Source: Patulibacter americanus DSM 16676
Lineage (GTDB): Bacteria > Actinomycetota > Thermoleophilia > Solirubrobacterales > Solirubrobacteraceae
Direction of reading: 5' to 3'
NCBI RefSeq assembly: GCF_000420025.1
Contig: NZ_ATUD01000002.1
Coordinates: 400,975 to 464,974 of the forward strand
DNA length: 64,000 nt
Shown here piece by piece: positions 57,531-64,000 of this stretch. The notes beneath the pieces were generated by a model that ran no database searches, had not been told where the DNA came from, and saw only the letters and a list, made by a program, of their open reading frames with translations. The first letter of the stretch is position 1. Each line of letters begins with the position of its first letter. The position numbers were made by a program, and so were the translations under genes.

Positions 57531-59270
57531 GTGTCGGGTCCGATCCACGCCAGCCGCTCCGCCGCGCCCCTCCGCGTGCCGGCGGACGGGGGCGCGGCCG
57601 GCCCACGGACGGCGCTCGGGCGCGACGCGCTCCTCCGCGTGATCGACGCGGTCGCGCAGGGTCCCGACCTGGGCCGGGTGCTCCCCGCGGTCGTCGACCT
57701 GCTGACGGACGCGACGGGTTGCTACGCCTGCTTCGTCTACCTCCGCGACCACGACCGCCTGACGCTGCGGGCGGCCTCGGCGGCCTACGCGGGGGCCGTC
57801 GACCGGCTCGAGCTGGGGATCGACGAGGGCCTCTGCGGCTGGGTCGTTCGGCACGACCGCCCGGTCTTCATCCGCGACAACGCGCCCGCCGACCCGCGGG
57901 TCAAGCTCGTGCCCGAGGTGCCGGAGGAGCGGTTCGGGTCCATGGTCGCCGTGCCCCTGCGGGGTCGCGAGGGCGTCGTGATCGGGGTCGTGGGGCTGCA
58001 CTCGGCGGCGCCGAGCGAGTTCGGCCACGAGGTCCCGGAGCTCCTGGAGCACGTCGCGTCGCTCGTGGCGGGCGCGATCGACAACGCCCGCCTCTACGAG
58101 CGCGAGCTGCGCCGCGTCGACGCCCTCGGCCGCCTCGCCGCGCTGGTGCAGCGGATCGCGACGGTCGCCGACCGCGCCGAGCTCACCCGCGTGACGGCCG
58201 ACGGGGCGCTCGCCCTGCTCGGCGCGGACCGCTGCCGCCTGCACACCGTCGACCTGGACGACGGCGCCACGCGTGTGGTCGCCCGCGCCACGACCCCGGC
58301 GGGCGAGCGGCGGCCGGACGACCCGCCGGTCGACGCGCCGGAGCGCGGGGCCCTGGCGGTGCGGATCGCCGCGGGCGACGCCGGGGAGGGCGTGCTGTCG
58401 GTGGAGCGGGGGGCGCCGTTCCTGCCGCACGAGCGGGGGATGCTCGAGACGATCGCCGCGCAGGTGGCCGTCGCGCTGCGCAGCGTCGAGCTCGTGGAGC
58501 GGCTGACGGAGGAGAACCTCGTCCGCGACCTCTTCGACGCGATCGCGCAGGGCCGCGGGCACCAGGTCGCCGCGCGTGCCCGCTCCGCCCGCATCGACCC
58601 GGACCGTCCGCACGTCGTCGCCGTCTTCGAGCCGCTGCGGGCGGGCGGCGCGTGGCCCGCGGGCGACCGGGTGGAGACGCGGCTGCGTCACTCGATGCCC
58701 GGCGTGCTGTGCGACCCGGGACCCGATCGCCTGCGCGTGCTGCTGCCCGTCGCGGCCGAGGACCCGGCGGCGCTGCGGCGGCTCGACGAGGAGCTCGACC
58801 GCCTGGCCCGCGAGGAGGGTGCGGTGGCGGGACGCTCCAGCGTGCAGCGGCGCCTGGCGGCGGAGCGCTCGAGCCTCGTCGAGGCGGCGTCGGCGGCGCG
58901 CATCGCCCGGGCGCTGGCCCCGGCGGGCGGCGCCCGCGCGTGGGACGAGCTCGGCGCCTACCGCTACCTCGTCGGCGTCGCCGGCGAGGTCGAGCCGGAC
59001 GGCCGCCACGCCCACGCCGTCGACCTGCTCTGGGAGTACGACGAGCGCCGCGGGTCCGAGCTCGTCTCCACCCTCGAGCGCTACCTCGCCGACCGCAGCG
59101 TCGTGCCGACGGCGCGCGCGCTGCAGATCCACCCGAACACCCTCCGCCAGCGGCTCGAGCGCATCGAGCACCTGACGACGCTGACGGTCGCCGAGGAGGA
59201 CCTCGTCTCGCTCGAGCTGGCGATCAAGCTCCACCGCCTGCGCGCCCCGGAGCGCGGGGCCGCGGCGTAG
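57531..59270 (+). CDS. GAF-domain PucR-type regulator
   Basis: A 579-residue sensor/regulator. Two GAF domains are visible: residues about 33-185 (LRVIDAVAQGPDLGRVLPAVVDLLTDATGC...GSMVAVPLRGREGVVIGVVGL) and about 197-325 (LGRLAALVQRIATVADRAELTRV...LETIAAQVAVALRSVELVERL). A CdaR-like middle region and a C-terminal PucR HTH (LVSTLERYLADRSVVPTARALQIHPNTLRQRLERIEHL) follow. It probably activates a catabolic operon in response to an aromatic or purine-like ligand. TAGTGT at 57518-57523 is 7 nt before the GTG. Confidence 0.85.
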   Translation: MSGPIHASRSAAPLRVPADGGAAGPRTALGRDALLRVIDAVAQGPDLGRVLPAVVDLLTDATGCYACFVYLRDHDRLTLRAASAAYAGAVDRLELGIDEGLCGWVVRHDRPVFIRDNAPADPRVKLVPEVPEERFGSMVAVPLRGREGVVIGVVGLHSAAPSEFGHEVPELLEHVASLVAGAIDNARLYERELRRVDALGRLAALVQRIATVADRAELTRVTADGALALLGADRCRLHTVDLDDGATRVVARATTPAGERRPDDPPVDAPERGALAVRIAAGDAGEGVLSVERGAPFLPHERGMLETIAAQVAVALRSVELVERLTEENLVRDLFDAIAQGRGHQVAARARSARIDPDRPHVVAVFEPLRAGGAWPAGDRVETRLRHSMPGVLCDPGPDRLRVLLPVAAEDPAALRRLDEELDRLAREEGAVAGRSSVQRRLAAERSSLVEAASAARIARALAPAGGARAWDELGAYRYLVGVAGEVEPDGRHAHAVDLLWEYDERRGSELVSTLERYLADRSVVPTARALQIHPNTLRQRLERIEHLTTLTVAEEDLVSLELAIKLHRLRAPERGAAA

Positions 59271-59279
59271 GGGCGTCGC

Positions 59280-60341
59280 TCAGAGCCCGGCCTCGCGGGC
59301 CAGGCGCGCGACGAGCTCGCCGGCGGGCTCCTCCGTCACCGCGCGCCAGCCCTCGCCGGCCCACAGGTGCAGCGCGTCGGCGTCGCCCGCCCGGGCGGCC
59401 GCGGCGCGCAGCGGGCGGGTCAGGTGGTGGACCTCGGGGTAGGCCGACGGGGCGTCCGGGAACCCGCGCGCCAACGCGTTGGCCAGCCCGCGGGCCGGCC
59501 GTCCCGTGAACGCCCGGGTGACCGTCGTGCCGGCGAAGGTGGCGTCGAGCAGCGCGCGGCGGTGCACGGTGGACGTCCCCGCCTCGGGCGTGGCGAGGAA
59601 CGCGGTGCCGAGCTGGACGGCGCTGGCCCCGGCGTCGAGCGCGGCCCGGATGGCCGCCCCGGTCATCAGGCCGCCCGCGGCGACGAGCGGCAGCGCCGTC
59701 ACGCGCCGCGCCCCCGCCACGAGGTCGAGCAGCGGGACGAGCTCGCCGCCACCCGGCAGCGCCGGGTCGTCGACGAGCACGCCGCGGTGCCCGCCGGCCT
59801 CGGCGCCCTGCAGCACGATCGCGTCCACACCGGCCCCGGCCACCTGCACGGTCTCCGCCGGGGTGGTGGCGGTAGCCAGGATCGCGGCGCCCGTGGCCTC
59901 GCGCAGTCGGCCGACGACGGCGGGGTCGGGCACGCCGAAGACGAAGGACACCGCCGCGGGCCGGTGGCGGGCGAGGACCTCGACCTTCGCGTCCAGTGCG
60001 TCGTCGTCCCAGGCCGGCGCACCCAGCGCGACCCCGAGGCGCTCGGCGACGGGGCGCAGCGCCTCGGCGTGCGCGGCGACCGCGGCGGTGTCGGCGGCGG
60101 TCGGACCCGGCAGGAAGAGGTTGGCGCCCCACGGCGCGTCCGTGGCCGCCTCGACCTCGGCCAGCCGCGCCTCGAACGCGTCGGGCGACAGGTAGCCGGC
60201 GGGCACGAACCCGAGGCCGCCTGCCGCCCCGACCGCAACGACGAGCGCGGTGCTCGACGCGCCCCCGGCCATCGGCGCGGCCCACAGCGCCCGACGCGGG
60301 GCGCGGCCGGGCGGGTAGGGCAGGGCGGCCGGGGCGGGCAT
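59280..60341 (-). CDS. Nitronate monooxygenase-like flavoprotein
   Basis: A 353-residue FMN TIM-barrel protein of the 2-nitropropane dioxygenase family. WAAPMAGGASSTALVVAVGAAGGLGFVPAGYLS opens the protein; WGANLFLPGP, VSFVFGVPDPAVVGRLREA, VLQGAEAGGHRG, LVAAGGLMTGAAIRAALDAGASAVQLGTAFLATPE are the FMN/substrate motifs. The catalytic His is probably in GGHRG. The substrate could be a nitronate or an enoyl substrate. It is convergent with the PucR gene (9 bp gap). Confidence 0.85.
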   Translation of the reverse strand: MPAPAALPYPPGRAPRRALWAAPMAGGASSTALVVAVGAAGGLGFVPAGYLSPDAFEARLAEVEAATDAPWGANLFLPGPTAADTAAVAAHAEALRPVAERLGVALGAPAWDDDALDAKVEVLARHRPAAVSFVFGVPDPAVVGRLREATGAAILATATTPAETVQVAGAGVDAIVLQGAEAGGHRGVLVDDPALPGGGELVPLLDLVAGARRVTALPLVAAGGLMTGAAIRAALDAGASAVQLGTAFLATPEAGTSTVHRRALLDATFAGTTVTRAFTGRPARGLANALARGFPDAPSAYPEVHHLTRPLRAAAARAGDADALHLWAGEGWRAVTEEPAGELVARLAREAGL

Positions 60342-60530
60342 GCCCCCATCCAAGCGGGTCGGCGGGCCGGGCGGGGCTCCCGTGGACGGAGGCCGGAGCA
60401 CCGTGGCCGGAGCGCCGCGGCCGCCGGGGAGCCCGGTCACCGTCATCCGACGCTTGCCCCGCGGCGCCGCCGCTGCTGGAGTGCGGCCTGCGCCGCCGGC
60501 CGGTGGCGCGACGCCACACGAGGGAGCAGC

Positions 60531-61874
60531 ATGAGCACCGCGCCGGAACACTTCGACGTCGTCGTCATCGGGACGGGCCCCGGCGGGCGGGCCGTCGCGC
60601 CCGAGCTCGCGGCCGCGGGCCGCTCCGTCGCGGTCATCGAGGACGAGCTCGTCGGCGGTGAGTGCCCGTTCTGGGCGTGCATCCCGTCCAAGACGCTCCT
60701 GCGCCCGAGCCAGCTGCGGACCCAGGCCGCGCACGTCGCCGGCGTGTCCGTGCCCGAGCTGGACTGGTCCGCGATCCGGGACTACCGCGACTACATGAAC
60801 TCGGGGCTGAACGACGCCGGCAAGGCGGACTGGCTGGGCGGCGTGGACGGCGTGACCCTGATCCGCGGGCGCGCGTCGGTGCCGGAGCGCGGCCGCGTCC
60901 TCGTCGGCGACCGCGAGCTGACCTGCGACGACGTGATCATCGCCTCGGGCACCCACCCGGCGATCCCCGACCTCCCCGGCCTCGACCGTGAGCAGGTATG
61001 GACGAACCGCGAGGTCACGTCGCTCAGCGAGGTCCCCGCCTCGGCGGTCGTCATCGGCGGCGGCCCCGTCGGGCTCGAGGTCGCCCAGTACCTCGCGGGC
61101 TTCGGGTGCGAGACGACGCTGCTCGAGCGCTCGGACCGGCCCCTGGTGCGCGAGGAGCCCGAGCTCTCCGCCCACGTCGTTCGGCTGCTGGAGGAGCACG
61201 GCGTCCGCCTCATGACGGGCACCTCGGTGGCGGAGGTGCGCCACCACGACGGCGGGGTGGAGGTCACGACGGAGGACGGCGAGCGCCTCGACGTCGAGCG
61301 GCTGATCGTCGCCGCCGGCCGCAGCCCCCGCATCGACGGCCTGACCCCCGACGGCGTGACGGTCGAGCACGGCCACATCCAGGTCGACGGGCAGTGCCGT
61401 GCCGCCGACGGCGTGTGGGCCGTCGGCGACATCACCGGGATCGCGCCGTTCACCCACGTCGCCGGCTACCAGGGCCGGGTCGTGATCGACACCCTGCTCG
61501 GGCGCGAGCGCACGGCGACGTACGACGCCGTTCCGCGCGTCGTCTTCACCGAACCGGAGGTCGCCGCCGTGGGGCTGACGGCCGCGCAGGCCCGCGAGCG
61601 CGGGATGGACGTCGCCACGGAGACGCTCGCCCTGTCCGGCACGGACCGCACCGAGACCTACGGGCGCGGCCTGCAGGGCGGGGTCGGAGCGGTCGTCGAC
61701 CGCTCGCGCGGCGTCGTCGTCGGCGCCTGGGCCGTGGGCCCGGAGGCGGGGGAGTGGATCCACACCGCCGCGCTGGCCATCAAGGCCGAGATCCCGCTGG
61801 CGACGCTGCAGGACTTCGTCCCCCAGTTCCCGACGTTCAACGAGCTGTGGGGCGCCCTCTGGCGCAGCATGTAG
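60531..61874 (+). CDS. Pyridine-nucleotide-disulphide oxidoreductase family, atypical
   Basis: A 447-residue flavoprotein. FAD motif VVVIGTGPGGRAVAPELAAAG at 10-30; the redox-active pair is C45 and C50 in GGECPFWACIPSKTLLRP; NAD motif VVIGGGPVGLEVAQYLAGFG; GVWAVGDIT near residue 300. The usual C-terminal catalytic His-Glu (HPTxxE) of lipoamide dehydrogenase and mercuric reductase is replaced by QFPTFNELWGALW. It is therefore a reductase with the disulphide but without the dimer His; a function on a small thiol, metal or quinone is possible. A GGAG ribosome site precedes the ATG. Confidence 0.82.
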   Translation: MSTAPEHFDVVVIGTGPGGRAVAPELAAAGRSVAVIEDELVGGECPFWACIPSKTLLRPSQLRTQAAHVAGVSVPELDWSAIRDYRDYMNSGLNDAGKADWLGGVDGVTLIRGRASVPERGRVLVGDRELTCDDVIIASGTHPAIPDLPGLDREQVWTNREVTSLSEVPASAVVIGGGPVGLEVAQYLAGFGCETTLLERSDRPLVREEPELSAHVVRLLEEHGVRLMTGTSVAEVRHHDGGVEVTTEDGERLDVERLIVAAGRSPRIDGLTPDGVTVEHGHIQVDGQCRAADGVWAVGDITGIAPFTHVAGYQGRVVIDTLLGRERTATYDAVPRVVFTEPEVAAVGLTAAQARERGMDVATETLALSGTDRTETYGRGLQGGVGAVVDRSRGVVVGAWAVGPEAGEWIHTAALAIKAEIPLATLQDFVPQFPTFNELWGALWRSM

Positions 61875-61884
61875 GGGCCCGCGG

Positions 61885-61912
61885 CGCCGCCCCCGATGGC
61901 CGCGGGGCGGCG
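61885..61912. terminator. Hairpin between convergent genes
   Basis: CGCCGCCCC (61885-61893) and GGGGCGGCG (61904-61912) pair around a 10-nt loop between the flavoprotein stop and the TetR stop. Confidence 0.5.
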
Positions 61913-61920
61913 GCGGGGCG

Positions 61921-62487
61921 TCAGGCCTCGAGGGCCCCGGGCTCCGAGCGCGCGCCCGCCAGCGCGCGCTCGAGCACGGCGCGCACCGTCGCCGCGTCGG
62001 GCGGCGCGTCCTCCAGCAGCGACCCCAGGCAGAGGCCGTCGAGGACGGCGACCATGGTGCGGCGGCCGACGTCGTCGAGCCCCTCCCCGGCGGCGCCGAG
62101 CGCGGCGTCGAGCCACGCGGTGGCCGCCGGGCGCAGCGCCGGGCGGCGGACGGCCAGCAGGTAGAGCTCGTACTCCGCCACGATCAGCCCCGGGTGCTCC
62201 CGCGCGTCCTCCGTCAACGCCTGCGCGAGGTCGCCGACGGCCGAACCGGTGGACGTCGCCGCCAGCCGGGCCGCCCACTCCTCCGTGCTCTGGACGAGGG
62301 CGGAGACGAGCAGGTCGTCGATGCCATCGAAGTGGTACCCGACGGACGCCGTCGGCACCCCGGCCTCGGCCGCCACCGCGCGGTGCGAGACACCGGCCGC
62401 GCCGTCACGCTCCAGGACGCGCAGGGTGGCGGCGATGAGGGCCTGGCGCCGGACCTCGCCGCGGGCGCGGCGGCCGTCGGGGGTCAA
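61921..62487 (-). CDS. TetR-family regulator of the SMR pump
   Basis: A 188-residue regulator. The HTH is RRQALIAATLRVLERDGAAGVSHRAVAAEAGVPTASVGYHFDGIDDLLVSALVQ at about residues 12-65, with GYHFDGIDDLL. It starts with TTG at 62487, whose TTGA overlaps the stop of the SMR gene, so repressor and pump are coupled. It probably responds to a cationic drug. The near-palindrome at 62838 is the likely binding site. Confidence 0.85.
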   Translation of the reverse strand: MTPDGRRARGEVRRQALIAATLRVLERDGAAGVSHRAVAAEAGVPTASVGYHFDGIDDLLVSALVQSTEEWAARLAATSTGSAVGDLAQALTEDAREHPGLIVAEYELYLLAVRRPALRPAATAWLDAALGAAGEGLDDVGRRTMVAVLDGLCLGSLLEDAPPDAATVRAVLERALAGARSEPGALEA

Positions 62488-62810
62488 TGCTCGGCCGCCC
62501 CCATCTCGAGGGCGACGACGCCCATGATCACGAGCACGAGCCCGGCGACCTGCACCCCGGTCAGCGACTCGCCGAAGAGGGGGATGCTCAGGACAGCGAC
62601 CAGGGCCACGCCGATGGCGGCCCAGATCCCGTACGCGAGGCCGAGCGGGACCCCGCGCTGGAGGGCCGCGGAGAGCAGCGCGAAGGACGCGAGGTAGCCC
62701 ACGACGAGGATCGCCACGAAGAGCGGCTTGCGGAAGCCCTCCGAGGCCCGGAGGCTGAGGGTGGCGATCACCTCGGAGAAGATGGCGCCGGCGAGGAAGA
62801 GGTAGCCCAT
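62484..62810 (-). CDS. Small multidrug resistance (SMR) efflux protein
   Basis: A 108-residue protein with four membrane segments: GYLFLAGAIFSEVIATLSLRASEGF, where the essential Glu is E13; VAILVVGYLASFALLSAALQ; VPLGLAYGIWAAIGVALVAVLSI with the GLAYGIWAAIG dimer motif; and VQVAGLVLVIMGVVALEM. EmrE/QacE-type pumps export lipophilic cations or guanidinium with proton exchange. It is followed by its own TetR gene. Confidence 0.93.
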   Translation of the reverse strand: MGYLFLAGAIFSEVIATLSLRASEGFRKPLFVAILVVGYLASFALLSAALQRGVPLGLAYGIWAAIGVALVAVLSIPLFGESLTGVQVAGLVLVIMGVVALEMGAAEH

Positions 62811-62837
62811 GGGGTGCTCCGGTCGGACGGGACGGAT

Positions 62838-62857
62838 ACCTGGACGATCGTACAGGT
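62838..62857. promoter_or_regulatory. Near-palindrome before the SMR gene (TetR site)
   Basis: ACCTGGACGATCGTACAGGT matches its own complement at 18 of 20 positions. It lies 28 bp before the SMR ATG and 48 bp before the divergent inositol-phosphatase-like gene. Its length and symmetry suit a TetR dimer pair. Confidence 0.65.
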
Positions 62858-62904
62858 TCTTCGTCCGCGCGACCGTCGGCGGCGCGGAGCCTTACGCTCG
62901 CCTC

Positions 62905-63678
62905 ATGCGCGACAGCGACCTCGACGTGGCCCACACGGCCGCGACCGCCGCCTCCGAGGCCGTGCTGGCAGCCCTGCGCTCGCCCGTCCACATCGAGGAG
63001 AAGTCGGCCCCGACCGACCTCGTCACCGACGCCGACCGGGCGGGGGAGGACGCCGCGGTCGCGGTCCTCTCGGCGCGCCGTCCCGGCGACGGCGTGCGCG
63101 GCGAGGAGGGGCACCTGACCCCGGGCCGCCGCGAGTGGCTGATCGACCCGGTCGACGGCACGCTGAACCTCGTCCGCGGCCTGCCCGGCTGGAGCTCCGT
63201 CGTCGGCCTGTGGATCGAGGGCGAGGCCGAGGTCGCCGTGGTCTCCGACGCCGTCGCCGGCCAGACGTTCGCCGCGGAGCGCGGCCACGGCGCCCGCCGC
63301 GACGACCGCCCGATGCACGTGCGCGAGGAGACCGGGCTCGACGGCGCGGTCGTCGCCACCTACCTGCAGCCGGCGAAGCGGGCGATGCCCGGCGTGACCG
63401 AGGTCAACCACGCGCTGTTCGGGGGCGTCGGCGCCCTGCGCGCCGGGGCGGGCTCGGGCAACCTCGAGCTCGCGTGGCTCGCGGACGGGCGGATCGACGG
63501 CTGGGTCCAGCCCGACCTCGCCCCGTGGGACTGGGTCCCCGGCGCGCTGCTCGTGCGCGAGGCCGGCGGCCGCACGGCCGAGTTCCGCCCGCGCCCCGAC
63601 GGGCCCGTGTGGTGCGTGGCGGGGACGCCGGCGGTGTGCGACGCGCTGGTGGACCTGGTCTGCCGCGCGGCGGGGTAA
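62905..63678 (+). CDS. Inositol-phosphatase-family protein
   Basis: A 257-residue protein of the inositol monophosphatase/CysQ fold. Metal ligands are seen in GEEG (66-69), WLIDPVDGTLNL (78-89) and PWDWVPGALLVREAGG, where the last motif has WDWVPG in place of WDxAAG. ALVDLVC at the C-terminus is not informative. It could act on histidinol phosphate, inositol phosphate or PAP. TACGCT at 62893-62898 is 6 nt before the ATG. A 73-bp tandem repeat begins 10 bp after the stop. Confidence 0.85.
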   Translation: MRDSDLDVAHTAATAASEAVLAALRSPVHIEEKSAPTDLVTDADRAGEDAAVAVLSARRPGDGVRGEEGHLTPGRREWLIDPVDGTLNLVRGLPGWSSVVGLWIEGEAEVAVVSDAVAGQTFAAERGHGARRDDRPMHVREETGLDGAVVATYLQPAKRAMPGVTEVNHALFGGVGALRAGAGSGNLELAWLADGRIDGWVQPDLAPWDWVPGALLVREAGGRTAEFRPRPDGPVWCVAGTPAVCDALVDLVCRAAG

Positions 63679-63687
63679 GGGGACCGG

Positions 63688-63905
63688 GCCCCGCCCCGAG
63701 CGTCTCGGGCCGGACCGTGTTGGACGGCGGCGAGGCTCGGCGCACCCGCATGGGGAGCGGGGCCCGCCCCGAGCGTCTCGGGCCGGACCGTGTTGGACGG
63801 CGGCGAGGCTCGGCGCACCCGCATGGGGAGCGGGTCCCGCCCCGAGCGTCTCGGGCCGGACCGTGTTGGACGGCGGCGAGGCTCGGCGCACCCGCACGGG
63901 TAGCG
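63688..63905. repeat. 73-bp tandem repeat with a hairpin in each unit
   Basis: Three units start at 63691, 63764 and 63837, exactly 73 bp apart; the third is almost complete. Each begins CCGCCCCGAG-CGT-CTCGGGCCGG, an inverted repeat, and continues through GTGTTGGACGGCGGCGAGG to CGCACCCGCATGGGGAGCGG. Units 1 and 2 differ by little more than one base; unit 3 carries ACGGGTAGC near its end. The unit is not a multiple of 3, so it is not a coding repeat. Its hairpin resembles the CCCGCCCCGAG hairpins at 22550 and 23956. Confidence 0.9.
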
Positions 63906-63913
63906 GCGTGGTC

Positions 63914-64000
63914 CTACGTCGCGCGGTAGAGGCACCACGCGTAGTGGGCGGCGCCCTCGTCGGGGCGCGGGGACCGGTGGCGGAAGACCTCTCGCCCCTC
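63914..64000 (-). CDS. 3' end of a gene that enters from the right
   Basis: The minus-strand frame is open from base 64000 to TAG at 63914 and reads EGREVFRHRSPRPDEGAAHY followed by AWCLYRAT. GC3 is high, as in real genes. The end AHYAWCLYRAT is too short to name a family. Confidence 0.55.
   Translation of the reverse strand, partial: EGREVFRHRSPRPDEGAAHYAWCLYRAT

Noticed and set aside
1..64000. tRNA, rRNA, CRISPR, insertion sequence or phage attachment site
   Set aside because: I saw no cloverleaf with a conserved T-loop, no regular spacer-repeat array and no transposase or integrase. A tRNA-scan and covariance-model search would be needed to exclude small RNAs.

Overview
The window is a chromosomal stretch of a very GC-rich bacterium. 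Codon third positions are almost all G or C, GTG starts are common, and many genes overlap by GTGA or ATGA. A LexA box of the Gram-positive/actinobacterial type lies before uvrB. Also present are a DivIVA-type coiled-coil protein, a short MutY without the C-terminal NUDIX-like domain and an Ala/Asp-rich ribosomal protein S1. Together these point to an actinobacterium; a Thermoleophilia/Solirubrobacterales-like organism is a reasonable but unproven guess. I see no rRNA, tRNA, CRISPR array, insertion sequence or prophage.

Layout. 1-13.6 kb is mostly core genome: the 3' end of purT, a YjdI/YjdJ-like pair, an FAD oxidoreductase, rpsA, coaE, a lytic transglycosylase, uvrB with its SOS box, an aminotransferase, mutY and the DivIVA-like protein. 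13.7-17.7 kb is a ketose catabolic block: a class II aldolase divergent from an FGGY kinase, DeoR regulator and 1-phosphofructokinase-type kinase. 17.8-20.9 kb holds a PfkB kinase divergent from an MFS transporter and a FrlC-like epimerase. 21-24 kb has a TetR regulator with a divergent NAD-dependent epimerase, then an unknown duplicated-domain protein between two identical hairpins. 24-30.4 kb is a polyamine-type ABC operon ending in its own LacI regulator, with a second LacI gene upstream. 31.4-34.3 kb encodes a DAO-type flavoprotein, a cupin and an aldo/keto reductase. 34.4-39.7 kb has an Lrp regulator divergent from a leucine/phenylalanine-type dehydrogenase and a 1195-residue indolepyruvate:ferredoxin oxidoreductase, which together suggest amino-acid deamination followed by 2-oxoacid oxidation. 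39.8-53 kb is a mixed accessory region: phytoene/squalene synthase, two tandem secreted beta-propellers, SDRs, a haloperoxidase-like hydrolase, an iron-siderophore binding lipoprotein, a TPP enzyme with a cyclase, and a SUFU-domain protein. 53-64 kb contains an RHH regulator with a striking upstream operator array, a DUF4097 protein, an orphan ABC ATPase, a GAF/PucR regulator, a flavin disulfide reductase lacking the usual catalytic His, a TetR/SMR efflux pair, an inositol-phosphatase-like gene and a 73-bp tandem repeat.

Regulation visible in the DNA. One 15-bp near-palindrome (TGGTAGCGCTATCAG) occurs three times: over the putative -10 of the PfkB kinase, before the FrlC-like epimerase, and before the flavoprotein 11 kb away. 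This predicts one LacI regulon that joins the two loci. About eighteen genes have TANNNT ending 6-10 nt before the start codon, which suggests that leaderless transcription is common here; several start codons were chosen with this in mind. The RHH regulator gene is preceded by six 8-bp boxes in near-helical phase, the strongest candidate for an undescribed regulatory element in the window.
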